Origin: Microvirga splendida
Lineage (GTDB): Bacteria > Pseudomonadota > Alphaproteobacteria > Rhizobiales > Beijerinckiaceae
Assembly: GCF_016427565.1 (NCBI RefSeq)
Contig: NZ_JAELXT010000012.1
Coordinates: forward strand, 58,098-122,097
DNA length: 64,000 nucleotides
Direction of reading: 5' to 3'
The notes beneath the pieces were generated by a model. The model was not told where the DNA came from. It worked only from the letters and a program-made list of their open reading frames with translations, and ran no database searches. The stretch's first letter is position 1, and every line of letters starts with the position of its first letter. The translations under genes were made by a program, and so were the position numbers. Below are positions 27,601 to 36,215 of the stretch, one piece after another.

Positions 27601-27673
27601 TTATCCGGAAAAGCGGATAAGATGTTCTTTATAAGAGATATTGTTTGACATAACAAACATGCCGTCCTATAAA
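27601..27673 (+). promoter_or_regulatory. Sigma-70 promoter with two palindromes for the sulfonate-type ABC operon
   Basis: TTGACA (27645-27650) is followed after exactly 17 bases by TATAAA (27668-27673), a near-consensus promoter. TGTTTG-acataa-CAAACA (27642-27659) overlaps the -35 and is a likely operator. A second palindrome, TTATCCG-gaaaag-CGGATAA (27601-27620), lies just upstream. The start point would be near 27680, about 100 bases before the ssuA-like ATG, which rules out the upstream ATGs at 27641 and 27659. Confidence 0.65.
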
Positions 27674-27781
27674 AAGGACACGCGCCGATTTGAGCATGCA
27701 GCTTGCGGGCGCGAAACAAGTGCAGCTAAAGCGCCGGGTGCCTCGCACGATGCCCCATGCGCCCAACATGGGACCCAACCG

Positions 27782-28750
27782 ATGAGCCTGACCCGCCGCA
27801 TCCTCCTCGCCGCCTCCGTCGCCACGAGCCTGACATTGCTCGCCAACGGCGCTATCGCGCAGCCGAAAGAGATCAGGATCGACTTCGCCACCTACAATCC
27901 CGTGAGCCTCGTTCTCAAGGACAAGGGCTTCCTCGAGAAGGAGCTGGAGAAGGACGGCATCAAGGTGCGCTGGGTGCAGTCGCTCGGATCCAACAAGGCG
28001 CTCGAATTCCTCAATGCCGGCTCGATCGATTTCGGCTCCACGGCCGGCGCCGCCGCCCTGATCGGCAAGATCAACGGCAACCCGATCAAGTCGATCTACG
28101 TCTATTCCCGTCCCGAATGGACGGCCCTCGTCACCCGCAAGGACACGGGCATAGCCAAGGTCGAGGACCTGAAGGGCAAGCGCGTGGCCGTGACCCGCGG
28201 CACCGATCCGCACATTTTCCTGGTGCGCGCCCTGCAGGAGGCCAAGCTCACCGAGAAGGACGTGAAGCTCGTCCTGCTCCAGCACCCCGACGGCCGCACC
28301 GCTCTCGAGCGCGGCGACGTGGATGCCTGGGCCGGCCTCGATCCGCTGATGGCGGCCTCTGAGGTGGAAAGCGGCGCAAAACTGTTCTACCGCAATGCCG
28401 GCGCCAACACCTGGGGCGTGCTCAACGTCTCCGAGGCTTTCGCCAAGGAGAACCCGGCCCTCGTGGAGCGCGTGCTCAAGGCCTATGAGGAAGCGCGCAC
28501 CTATTCGCTCGCCAACCCGGCCGAGCTGAAGAAGACCCTCGTGGCCTACACCAAGCTGCCCGAGCCGGTGATCGAGCGCCAGCTCGAGCGCACGGAACTC
28601 ACGCACTCCTCCATCGGTCAGCCTCAGGTCGACACCATTCTCGCCGCAGGCCTCGCCCTGCAGCAGGCCGGCGTCATCGCCCCTGAAACCGATGTGCGCG
28701 CCGCTGTCGACTCGCTGATCGACCGCCGCTTCGCCACCGCGTCCCGATAA
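27782..28750 (+). CDS. ssuA: ABC transporter substrate-binding protein, aliphatic sulfonate type
   Basis: A 322-residue periplasmic binding protein with a signal peptide (MSLTRRILLAASVATSLTLLANGAIA). The mature part matches the SsuA/TauA/NMT1 group: EIRIDFATYNPVSLVLKDKGFLEKEL, SLGSNKALEFLNAGSIDFGSTAGAAAL, and DLKGKRVAVTRGTDPHIFLVRALQEA. It likely binds an alkanesulfonate or another organosulfur compound; no sulfonate monooxygenase gene is nearby, so the substrate is inferred. It leads a three-gene transporter operon, its stop overlapping the permease start (TAATG). Confidence 0.85.
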   Translation: MSLTRRILLAASVATSLTLLANGAIAQPKEIRIDFATYNPVSLVLKDKGFLEKELEKDGIKVRWVQSLGSNKALEFLNAGSIDFGSTAGAAALIGKINGNPIKSIYVYSRPEWTALVTRKDTGIAKVEDLKGKRVAVTRGTDPHIFLVRALQEAKLTEKDVKLVLLQHPDGRTALERGDVDAWAGLDPLMAASEVESGAKLFYRNAGANTWGVLNVSEAFAKENPALVERVLKAYEEARTYSLANPAELKKTLVAYTKLPEPVIERQLERTELTHSSIGQPQVDTILAAGLALQQAGVIAPETDVRAAVDSLIDRRFATASR

Positions 28751-29616
28751 TGACAGAATCGCGGGAGAGCGCCGTGACAGGCCAAGCCTGGTCCTCCCAT
28801 GAGGGTGCCGCCGCTCTCGCGGCCCCAACCTCCACCGAGAAGCGACGCGCCTTCGACGGGCGCATCCTTCTCGGCTTTTTCCTGCCTGTCGCCATTGCGC
28901 TTCTCTGGGAAGGTGCCGTCACCTTCGGCCTCGCCGAGGGACGCCTCGTGCCGCCGCCGAGCCGCATCATCGCCACGCTCTCGGCGCTCGCGCAAACGGG
29001 CGAGTTGTGGACCCATGCCTGGATGACGCTGTGGCGCGTTCTTGTCGGCTTCGTCATCGGCGCGGTCTCCGGCATCGTGCTCGGCGCGCTCTCCGGCTCC
29101 AGCCAAACCCTTCGCCAATTGCTCGATCCGACCCTGCAGGCCCTGCGCGCGATTCCCTCCATCGCCTGGGTGCCCTTGTTCATTCTCTGGCTCGGCATCT
29201 TCGAGGCCTCGAAGGTGGCGCTGATTGCGGTCGGCGTGTTCTTTCCGGTCTATCTCGGCATCGCCGGCGCGATCCTCTCCGTCGATCGCAAACTCGTGGA
29301 AGTGGGACAGGTGTTCCGCCTCTCGCGCGTCCAGCTCGCCCGCCGCATCCTGCTGCCCGCCGTGCTGCCCGAAGCCGTGATCGCGCTGCGCTCAGGCCTC
29401 GGCCTCGGCTTCATGTTCGTGGTCGCAGCCGAGTTCATGGGCGCGTCCGAGGGCCTAGGCTATCTGCTCGTCGACGGGCAGCAGATGGGCAAGCCCGACC
29501 AGATCCTCGCGGCCATCATCGCCTTCGCGATCCTCGGCAAGCTCGCCGACAGCCTGCTGGTCGCCGCCACCAGGCCGCTCGTGCGATGGCAGGACATAGT
29601 GCGGGAGAGGTTGTGA
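28750..29616 (+). CDS. ssuC: ABC transporter permease, SsuC type
   Basis: A 288-residue inner-membrane permease with six predicted helices. It carries the binding-protein-dependent transport motif EAVIALRSGLGLGFMFVVAAEFMGASEGLGYLL near its C-terminal half. SIAWVPLFILWLGIFEASKVALIAVGVFFPVYLG is typical of SsuC/TauC. The N-terminal 35 residues are a cytoplasmic Ala/Ser/Thr stretch. Overlaps at both ends (ATG within the ssuA stop; its TGA within the next ATG) show translational coupling. Confidence 0.87.
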   Translation: MTESRESAVTGQAWSSHEGAAALAAPTSTEKRRAFDGRILLGFFLPVAIALLWEGAVTFGLAEGRLVPPPSRIIATLSALAQTGELWTHAWMTLWRVLVGFVIGAVSGIVLGALSGSSQTLRQLLDPTLQALRAIPSIAWVPLFILWLGIFEASKVALIAVGVFFPVYLGIAGAILSVDRKLVEVGQVFRLSRVQLARRILLPAVLPEAVIALRSGLGLGFMFVVAAEFMGASEGLGYLLVDGQQMGKPDQILAAIIAFAILGKLADSLLVAATRPLVRWQDIVRERL

Positions 29617-30404
29617 TGCTGAGCTTCGAGCACCTCTCCAAAACCTACGCCGACGGCACGCGGGCGCTCTCCGACATCAATCTCACCGTGCACGAGGGCG
29701 AGATCGTCGCGCTGATCGGCGGCTCTGGCTGCGGCAAGACCACGTTGCTGCGCCTCATCGCCGGCCTCGACCGGGAAAGCGCCGGCCGCATCCGTCTCGA
29801 CGGCGAGGTGCTGTCGGGTCCGCATCCGGCCGTGGGCATCGTGTTTCAGGAGCCGCGCCTGCTGCCGTGGCTATCAGTGTTCGACAACATTGCTTTCGGC
29901 CTCGCTGGCGTGAATGCTGCCGAACGGCAAGCGCGCGTGACGCACGCTCTCGAAAAGATCGGTCTCGTCGAGCATGCCAACCGCTGGCCGCGCGATCTGT
30001 CAGGCGGCCAGCAGCAGCGCGTCTCGATTGCACGCGCCTTCGTGACCAACCCGAAGGTGCTGCTTCTCGACGAGCCGTTCTCGGCCCTCGATGCCTTCAC
30101 GCGAGCAAGCCTGCACGATCATCTGCTCGGCCTGTGGGAAGAGACGCGCCCGACCGTGGTGCTCGTCACCCACGACGTGCAGGAGGCCGTGACGCTCGCC
30201 GACCGCGCCGTGGTCATGCAGCCCAAGCCCGGCCGCATCTTTGACGAATTGCCGCTCACGCTGTCGCGGCCGCGCGACAGGACGGGCCTTCCCTTCGAGA
30301 CCTCCGTGCGCCGCATCTTGACGGCCCTCGACCATTCCCTCAAAGCTCCGCAACAGCAGCCGCAGCGCGAACGCGACCGTCAGGCCGCTGCGCTGTGGTG
30401 GTAA
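29616..30404 (+). CDS. ssuB: ABC transporter ATP-binding protein, SsuB type
   Basis: A 262-residue ATPase. Walker A is IGGSGCGKTTLLRLIAG, the Q-loop is VFQEPRLLPWLSVFDNI, the signature is LSGGQQQRVSIARAF, Walker B is VLLLDEPFSALD and the H-loop is VLVTHDVQEAV. EPRLLPW is characteristic of the nitrate/sulfonate/taurine branch. It energises uptake through the preceding permease. The C-terminal 20 residues are Gln/Arg rich and not conserved. It overlaps the permease stop by one base (TGATG). Confidence 0.9.
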   Translation: MLSFEHLSKTYADGTRALSDINLTVHEGEIVALIGGSGCGKTTLLRLIAGLDRESAGRIRLDGEVLSGPHPAVGIVFQEPRLLPWLSVFDNIAFGLAGVNAAERQARVTHALEKIGLVEHANRWPRDLSGGQQQRVSIARAFVTNPKVLLLDEPFSALDAFTRASLHDHLLGLWEETRPTVVLVTHDVQEAVTLADRAVVMQPKPGRIFDELPLTLSRPRDRTGLPFETSVRRILTALDHSLKAPQQQPQRERDRQAAALWW

Positions 30405-30418
30405 CAAGGAACATCATC

Positions 30419-30928
30419 ATGGACGCCACCGCCCTTCGCGCCCTCCAGGCGCCGCTGAAGGACCAGTACCGCAGCGATCCGAACGCCGCCGTCATCACCC
30501 TCAAGGCGCAAGGCACGCTCGACGACCAGCACATCGCCTGCAAGGTCGAGACCGGCCGCGCGCTTGCCGTCGCTGGCCTGCACCCGGCCACCGGCGGCTC
30601 CGGCGCGGAGCTGTGCTCCGGCGACATGCTGCTCGAAGCGCTCGTGGCCTGCGCGGGCGTGACGCTGAAGGCCGTTGCGACCGCCCTCGAAATCGACCTG
30701 CGCCACGGGGCTGTGAAGGCGGAAGGCGATCTCGATTTCCGCGGCACGCTCGGCGTCGACAAGGGCGCGCCCGTGGGCTTCAAGAACATCCGCCTGTCCT
30801 TCGAGGTGGACACGGATGCCCCACAGGAGAAGGTCGACCAACTGCTCAAGCTCACCGAGCGCTACTGCGTGGTGTTCCAGAGCCTCAACAACAAGCCGGA
30901 GTTGAGCGCGACGCTCACGCGCAAGTAA
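30419..30928 (+). CDS. OsmC family protein
   Basis: A 169-residue protein of the OsmC/Ohr superfamily. The second catalytic-type cysteine lies in LLEALVACAGVTLKAVA; a first one may be the Cys in GAELCSGDMLLEAL. The C-terminal part has LLKLTERYCVVFQSLNNKPELS. OsmC and Ohr proteins reduce organic hydroperoxides with paired cysteines, but the spacing here differs from Ohr, so peroxidase activity is not assured. AAGGA stands eight bases before the ATG at 30419. It follows the ssuABC-like genes by 14 bases and likely belongs to that operon, suggesting a role with organosulfur or oxidised substrates. Confidence 0.82.
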   Translation: MDATALRALQAPLKDQYRSDPNAAVITLKAQGTLDDQHIACKVETGRALAVAGLHPATGGSGAELCSGDMLLEALVACAGVTLKAVATALEIDLRHGAVKAEGDLDFRGTLGVDKGAPVGFKNIRLSFEVDTDAPQEKVDQLLKLTERYCVVFQSLNNKPELSATLTRK

Positions 30929-30960
30929 TGCGGCCTGTCCTTGCTTGAGTGAAACCTTTC

Positions 30961-31046
30961 CGTCATGGCCGGGCTTGTCCCGGCCATCTCGATCAGAAGA
31001 GCGCTTCCCTCAATCGGGATCACCGGAACAAGGCCGGTGATGACGG
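30961..31046. repeat. Palindromic intergenic repeat, family C, copy 2
   Basis: It opens with CGTCATGGCCGGGCTTGTCC, identical to copy 1 at 21521, and ends CACCGGAACAAGGCCGGTGA followed by TGACGG, the approximate inverse. It lies between the convergent osmC and LpoA-like genes. Confidence 0.8.
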
Positions 31047-31065
31047 GGTGGGTGCTGACATGGTG

Positions 31066-32346
31066 TCAGTTGCCCGCCACCAATGTGCGCGGCGCGCCGC
31101 TGATCGCAACGGCGGCGCCGTTGCGGATCTCCTGCACCGTCAAGGCGCGCTGGTTGGTGCCGTCAGGATTGAAGCGGAACACGCCGTCGGCTCCGGCAAA
31201 GCCCGCCGGATTGGTCAGCATCGCATCGCTGAAGCCCTGCACGCCCTGCATGCGCGCGAGCGCGGCCGCGAGCGTGACGGCATCGTAGGAGAGCGTCGCC
31301 AGGCGGATCGGATCGGCGCTGAAGCGCGCGCGGTAGCGTTCGGCGAAGGCCTCGAAGCCGCGGTTGTCGGGTGCTGCGAACCAGCCGCCCTGGAGGGCCG
31401 GCAGACCGAAGATGCGTGGCTCGTTCCACACGCCCGTGCCGAGGGGCTTGACCCGCGCAGGATCGAAACCCGCCATCTGCAGCGCCTGAGCGACCGCCGG
31501 CAGGCCTTCGCCGTTGTCGGGAATGAACAGCGCATCCGCCTGCGGGGCAGCACCGCCGATCACCCGTGACAGGCGCTGCACGCCCACCTGCGGCTGACCC
31601 GGTGGGTAGTATTCGAGCGCGACGATGCGCAGTCCCTGCCGGGCGGCCGCCTGCTGCAGCCGCGCCTCGGCCACGCGGCCATATTGCGTTTCCGGGATCA
31701 GGGCCGCGATGGAACGGCGGCCTTGGGAAGCCGCAAAGGCGACGATGCGGTCCACCTCCTCCTGCACGAGGAAGCTCAGGAGATACACGCCGCGGGTGGC
31801 GACGGCCGCATCGGACGAGAAGCCGATGAGGGATTTGCCCTGCGCGCGCGCCGCCTGCCCCGCCGCCTGGACGGAGCCGGCAAAGAGCGGGCCGACGATG
31901 AGCTCCGCCCCTTCCGCAAGGGCCTGCTGTGCGGCGGCCTGAGCCCCCTCCGGGGTGCCACGATCGTCCTTCACGAGCAATGTGATGTCCGAGCCCTGGA
32001 ATTCGCCGACGGCCATCTCGGCGGCGTTGCGCATGCTCTGCGCCACCACGGCGCCCTGCCCGGCCGCGCTCATGGGCAGGATCAGGGCGACCTTGATGGG
32101 TCCGGTGCCGATGGTGGAGCCGCCGAGCGCTCCCGGCGAAGCAGCCTGCATCGGAGCGGCCTGCGGCGCGGCCCCGGCCGCATAGGCCGGCTCGACGGGA
32201 GCGGGCTGAGCCCGGCTCACGTTGCGCGGCGGCAAAAGGGTTTCGGACCCGACGCAACCCGACAGGGCCAGCGAACCGGCCACAACGAGCGCCCAGGCTG
32301 CACGGCCTGCGCAGACCTTGGCCTTACCAATCGATACGCGCGCCAT
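31066..32346 (-). CDS. LpoA-like penicillin-binding protein activator (lipoprotein)
   Basis: A 426-residue lipoprotein. The signal ends in a lipobox (SLALSGC, Cys near residue 31), followed by a Pro/Ala-rich linker and a type I periplasmic-binding fold (PIKVALILPMSAAGQGAVVAQSMRNAAEMAVGEF...LLVKDDRGTPEGAQAAAQQALAEGAELIVGPLFAGSV). This is the Leu/Ile/Val-binding-protein-like domain that forms the C-terminal half of LpoA, the outer-membrane activator of PBP1A. There is no ABC partner, and the divergent rsmI-yraN order matches the yraM/yraL/yraN neighbourhood of other proteobacteria. The ATG at 32346 follows GGGGGTGGAG. Confidence 0.8.
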   Translation of the reverse strand: MARVSIGKAKVCAGRAAWALVVAGSLALSGCVGSETLLPPRNVSRAQPAPVEPAYAAGAAPQAAPMQAASPGALGGSTIGTGPIKVALILPMSAAGQGAVVAQSMRNAAEMAVGEFQGSDITLLVKDDRGTPEGAQAAAQQALAEGAELIVGPLFAGSVQAAGQAARAQGKSLIGFSSDAAVATRGVYLLSFLVQEEVDRIVAFAASQGRRSIAALIPETQYGRVAEARLQQAAARQGLRIVALEYYPPGQPQVGVQRLSRVIGGAAPQADALFIPDNGEGLPAVAQALQMAGFDPARVKPLGTGVWNEPRIFGLPALQGGWFAAPDNRGFEAFAERYRARFSADPIRLATLSYDAVTLAAALARMQGVQGFSDAMLTNPAGFAGADGVFRFNPDGTNQRALTVQEIRNGAAVAISGAPRTLVAGN

Positions 32347-32482
32347 CTCCACCCCCCTTGGAAATAGCCTCTGTCATGGAGGAAGCGTGGCAGCAAAAGG
32401 TAAACATTGTTTCCAATGCGGTGTATCGGGCCTGACGACCCGCTTCCGCTAGGCCCTCGCTTCATGCGAGAGTGCCGGCCTC

Positions 32483-33421
32483 ATGACTCAGAGAATCGAC
32501 AACCGGACCAGGCGGCGCGAACCCAATGAGCGGGTCGCCACCTTCACCGCCTTCGGCCTCGCCGCCGAGGCCAAGCCCCTTTCGCCCGGCCTCTATGTGG
32601 TCGCGACGCCCATCGGCAACCTGCAGGACGTGTCCTTCCGTGCGCTGAGCGTGCTCGCCGCCGCGGATGCGGTCCTGGCCGAGGACACGCGGGTGACGAA
32701 GACGCTGCTCGCCCATTACGGCATCACCACGCCGCTGGTGGCCTATCACGAGCATTCCAACGAGGCCGTGCGCGAGCGCATGGTCCACCGGGTCCGCGAG
32801 GGCCAGGCCCTGGCGCTGGTCTCGGACGCCGGCACGCCGCTGGTGTCGGACCCCGGCTACAAGCTCGTGCAGGCGGCGATCGAGGAAGGCTTGCCGGTCA
32901 CCCCGATCCCCGGCCCGTCCGCCGTGCTCACGGCCCTCGTGGCCTCGGGCCTGCCCACGGACCGCTTCTTCTTCGAGGGCTTCCTGCCGGCGAAGAGCGG
33001 CGCACGGCGCGCGCGTCTGACGGAGATCGGCACCATTCCCGGCACGCTCATGCTCTTCGAGGGCCCGCACCGCCTGCCCGAGATGCTGGCCGATGCGGCG
33101 GACGTGCTCGGCGAGCGGCAGGCCGTGGTGGCGCGCGAGCTCACCAAGATGTTCGAAACCATCAGGCGCGGCACGCTCCCCGAACTCGCCCGGCAATTCG
33201 CCGAGGAAGGTCCGCCCAAGGGCGAGATCGTGGTGCTGATCGGCGAGGCCACGAAGGAGATGCATGCGGCGGAAGCCGACGCGGCCCTCGACGGCAGGCT
33301 GGAGGCGGCGCTCAAGAACCACTCGATCAAGGATGCGGCGGCCATCGTGGCGGCGGAGCTCGACATGCCCAAGCGCGAGGTCTATGCCCGCGCCCTGACG
33401 CTCGCCAAGAAGGGCGAATGA
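32483..33421 (+). CDS. rsmI: 16S rRNA (cytidine-1402 2'-O) methyltransferase
   Basis: A 312-residue tetrapyrrole-methylase-fold enzyme that 2'-O-methylates C1402 in the ribosomal P site. Visible are [92 protein letters not shown] and [10 protein letters not shown], all family signatures. An N-terminal extension of about 30 residues precedes the core. It is divergent from the LpoA-like gene and its stop overlaps yraN (ATGA). Confidence 0.95.
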   Translation: MTQRIDNRTRRREPNERVATFTAFGLAAEAKPLSPGLYVVATPIGNLQDVSFRALSVLAAADAVLAEDTRVTKTLLAHYGITTPLVAYHEHSNEAVRERMVHRVREGQALALVSDAGTPLVSDPGYKLVQAAIEEGLPVTPIPGPSAVLTALVASGLPTDRFFFEGFLPAKSGARRARLTEIGTIPGTLMLFEGPHRLPEMLADAADVLGERQAVVARELTKMFETIRRGTLPELARQFAEEGPPKGEIVVLIGEATKEMHAAEADAALDGRLEAALKNHSIKDAAAIVAAELDMPKREVYARALTLAKKGE

Positions 33422-33795
33422 AGAGCGCCCTCGAACGACGCGAAGCGACCTTTCTGCGCGGACACCGCGCGGAATGGATCGCGCTGCTGCACTTGATCGC
33501 AAAGGGATACCGCCCGCTCGCCCGTCGCTATGCCGCCTCGGGCGGCGAGATCGACCTGATCGTGATGCGCGGCGACACCATCGCGTTCGTCGAGGTGAAG
33601 GCGCGTGCGCTCATGGACGATGCGCTCGCCGCGATCACCCCCGCCAAGCGCCGGCGCTTCTCCCGCGCGGCGCGGGCCTGGCTCTCACGCAACGGCTGGG
33701 CGGCGGACAAGACATGGCGTGCGGACGCGGTGTTCATCGCACCCAGGAAGTGGCCGCAGCACATCGTGTCGGCGTTTGAGCTGGAGATAAGTTAG
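33418..33795 (+). CDS. yraN: YraN family endonuclease-fold protein
   Basis: A 125-residue UPF0102 protein with a restriction-endonuclease-like fold. The nuclease core is visible: [22 protein letters not shown], holding the Glu-Asp...Glu-x-Lys metal-binding pattern. The N-terminal [27 protein letters not shown] is typical. Function is not established; it may process Holliday-junction-like or damaged DNA. It overlaps rsmI by four bases, a conserved pairing. Confidence 0.92.
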   Translation: MKSALERREATFLRGHRAEWIALLHLIAKGYRPLARRYAASGGEIDLIVMRGDTIAFVEVKARALMDDALAAITPAKRRRFSRAARAWLSRNGWAADKTWRADAVFIAPRKWPQHIVSAFELEIS

Positions 33796-33809
33796 GAAGA
33801 CGTCTCTAC

Positions 33810-33949
33810 TGTCATTCCGGGGCGCCAAAGGCGAGCCCGGAATCCATAACCGCTAGCGGTTCAGAAAGAAGCGTGACGCCGCTCACAAATCCTTGAGACG
33901 TCGTGTCTATGGATTCCGGGCTCTCGCTCCGCTCGCCCCGGAATGACAG
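33810..33949. repeat. Long palindromic intergenic repeat, family D
   Basis: The left arm TGTCATTCCGGGGCG then GAGCCCGGAATCCATA is inverted on the right as TATGGATTCCGGGCTC then CGCCCCGGAATGACA, separated by about 65 bases. Transcribed, it would form a long hairpin. It lies between convergent yraN and the lipid kinase gene. Confidence 0.8.
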
Positions 33950-33964
33950 CCAAGAGCATAAGCA

Positions 33965-34849
33965 TCAACCCTTGGCCTTCTTCGGCGCGAACACCGTCAC
34001 GGCCGAGGGGCGGATCGAAAAATGCGCCGGCGTCTGGGTGACGATCTCGCCGTCCGCATTGACGGGCCTGGGCTTGCGGGTGCGGATGTCGAATTCCTTG
34101 GCGCGCACGGCCCGCACCTCGCTCCAGGCGCCTTGCCGGCCCTGGCGGAACGAGCGTGCCATCAAGGCGAGTTTCCAAGCCCGCCTCAGCTCCAGGCTAT
34201 AGAGATCGAGATGATGGTCGTCGATGGCGGCATCCTGCTCGACCGCATTGCCGCCGCCGTAGAAGCGCCCGTTGCCGACGGCGACCTGAAGCGTCCGGAC
34301 GCGCGCCGCCTCGCTCTCGCTGTAGATGGTCGCCCGGAAGGGTTTTGCGTGCATCAGGACATTCAGGGCCACCATGGCGTAACCGAGACGGCCCCAGCGG
34401 CGCTTGATGTCGCGCGTCAGCTTCTGGGCCAGGTCCGCCGAAAGCCCGATGCTCGCCACGTTGAAGAAGGGCTCGCCGTTGACGATGCCGAGATCGATCT
34501 TGCGGGTGTGGCCGTCGGCGATGACCTGAGCGGCGCCGTCGAGATCGAAGGGCACATCGAGGGTGCGGGCCAGATCGTTGGCGGTGCCGAGCGGCAGGAT
34601 GCCGAGCGGCAGCCCGGCCTCGATCACCCCGAAAGCCGCCGCGTTGAGCGTTCCGTCGCCTCCGCCGATGACGGCGCACTCCACATCCTTCGCATGCTTG
34701 ACGATGAGGGGCGACAGGTCCTCCCGGCGCCCGCAATCCACATGAATCGGCTCGATGCCGTGGTCCTTCAGGCGCTCGATGGCGATTTCGCACTGGAGGG
34801 CGCCGCTGCGGCTCTTGGCATTGACGATCAGAAGGGCGCGGCGGGGCAT
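33965..34849 (-). CDS. Diacylglycerol kinase family lipid kinase
   Basis: A 294-residue protein of the DAGK/YegS/LCB5 family. The catalytic domain has the glycine-rich AVIGGGDGTLNAAAFGVIEAGLPLGILPLGTANDLARTL near residue 60. The C-terminal beta-sandwich includes FFNVASIGLSADLAQKL and VGNGRFYGGGNAVEQDAAIDDHHLDLYSLE. It should phosphorylate diacylglycerol, phosphatidylglycerol or another lipid; the substrate cannot be predicted. Cytoplasmic, membrane-associated. It is convergent with yraN and divergent from gshB. Confidence 0.88.
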   Translation of the reverse strand: MPRRALLIVNAKSRSGALQCEIAIERLKDHGIEPIHVDCGRREDLSPLIVKHAKDVECAVIGGGDGTLNAAAFGVIEAGLPLGILPLGTANDLARTLDVPFDLDGAAQVIADGHTRKIDLGIVNGEPFFNVASIGLSADLAQKLTRDIKRRWGRLGYAMVALNVLMHAKPFRATIYSESEAARVRTLQVAVGNGRFYGGGNAVEQDAAIDDHHLDLYSLELRRAWKLALMARSFRQGRQGAWSEVRAVRAKEFDIRTRKPRPVNADGEIVTQTPAHFSIRPSAVTVFAPKKAKG

Positions 34850-35026
34850 GGACTCTCACATGGACAAGCCTGAGGGGATCTGCAAGGGGCCGGGCTCAAG
34901 CGGGGCTGTTGAATAACCCACCTCCCCGGATTTCGTTCACAGGGCCCGCGATGAAGAGTTGCCATCCTGCATTTTACGGCCAATAACCCTGCTTCCCCAA
35001 GGAGTCTTGCCAAGGAGGCTCGACGC

Positions 35027-35971
35027 ATGACCCTCACCGTTGCGTTCCAGATGGATCACATCCGCAGCATCAAGATTGCGGGCGATACCGGCTTCGCGCT
35101 CCTGCTCGAGGCCCAGCGGCGAGGACACCGGGTCCTGCATTACACGCCCGACCGCCTGTCGCTGCGGGATGGGGCCGTGATCGCGATGGCGGAGCCCATC
35201 GAGGTGCGCGACCAGGAGGGCGACCACTTCACTCTGGGAACGCCCGAGCGAGTCGATCTCTCAGGCGTCGATGCGGTGCTCATGCGCCAGGATCCGCCGT
35301 TCGACCTGGCCTACATCACCGCCACGCATTTCCTGGAGCGCGTTCACCCCAAGACCCTCGTGGTCAATGATCCGACCCATGTGCGCAATGCGCCGGAGAA
35401 GATCTTCGTCACGCATTTCCCGCACCTGATGCCCCCGACCCTGATCTCCCGCGACAAGCAGGAAATCGAGGAGTTCCGGCGCGAGCATGGCGACGTGGTG
35501 ATGAAGCCGCTCTACGGTCATGGCGGCGCGAGCGTGTTCAAGGTCGGGCGCGAAGATCCCAATTTCGGCTCGCTCTATGACCTCTTCGCCAACCTGTTCC
35601 GCGAGCCCTGGGTCATCCAGCGCTTCCTGCCCAAGATCACGGAAGGCGACAAGCGCATCATCCTCATCGACGGCGAGGCGGCGGGCGCCATCAACCGGGT
35701 GCCGGCGGCGAACGACATCCGCTCCAACATGGTGCGCGGCGGCGCGGCAAAGCCCACCGACCTGACGCCGCGCGAGCGCGAGATCTGCGAGACCATTGGG
35801 CCGGACCTCAAGCGCATGGGCCTCGTTCTCGTGGGCATCGACGTGATCGACGGCAACCTCACCGAGATCAACGTGACGGCCCCCACGGGCATCCGCGCCA
35901 TCAAGCGCCTTGGCGGGCCGGATCTGGCGGTGACGGTGTGGGATGTGATCGAGAGCAAGGTGGGGCGATAA
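35027..35971 (+). CDS. gshB: Glutathione synthase
   Basis: A 314-residue ATP-grasp ligase joining gamma-glutamylcysteine and glycine. The N-terminal domain starts [31 protein letters not shown]. The ATP-grasp part contains [52 protein letters not shown] and [32 protein letters not shown] stands eight bases before the ATG. It supplies glutathione for enzymes such as the GST at 4.7 kb and the glutaredoxin-type arsenate reductase at 53.5 kb. Confidence 0.97.
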   Translation: MTLTVAFQMDHIRSIKIAGDTGFALLLEAQRRGHRVLHYTPDRLSLRDGAVIAMAEPIEVRDQEGDHFTLGTPERVDLSGVDAVLMRQDPPFDLAYITATHFLERVHPKTLVVNDPTHVRNAPEKIFVTHFPHLMPPTLISRDKQEIEEFRREHGDVVMKPLYGHGGASVFKVGREDPNFGSLYDLFANLFREPWVIQRFLPKITEGDKRIILIDGEAAGAINRVPAANDIRSNMVRGGAAKPTDLTPREREICETIGPDLKRMGLVLVGIDVIDGNLTEINVTAPTGIRAIKRLGGPDLAVTVWDVIESKVGR

Positions 35972-35990
35972 GCCCCTTTATGCACTCGAC

Positions 35991-36200
35991 CGTCATGCCC
36001 GCACTTGTTGCGGGCATCCACGTCTTAACTTCATCAAGTCTCCCTCATCCTGAGGAGCCGCGGAGCGGCGTCTCGAAGGAGCCTCCAGAGAGCACTGGAA
36101 CCTCCTTCGAGACGGCCACTGCGTGACCTCCTCAGGATGAGGCTTGAGAGCGCTTGAAACGCTCAAAGACGTGGATGGCCGGGACAAGCCCGGCATGACG
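35991..36200. repeat. Composite repeat: family A element nested inside family C arms
   Basis: Outer arms at 35991-36025 (CGTCATGCCCGCACTTGTTG start, ending ATCCACGTCTT) and 36166-36200 (AAGACGTGGAT start, ending AGCCCGGCATGACG) are inverted copies of the family C type. Between them lies a complete family A element (36033-36142; CCCTCATCCTGAGGAGC to CTCCTCAGGATGAGG), matching the one at 3452. One repeat appears to have landed inside another, between convergent gshB and hemW. Confidence 0.75.
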
Positions 36201-36215
36201 GGTAGGCACGCTGCT

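Noticed and set aside
23997..27620. Open plus-strand frame of 1207 codons opposite grpE and glnD
   Set aside because: Antisense frame spanning two real genes; Gly/Val/His-rich low-information product.
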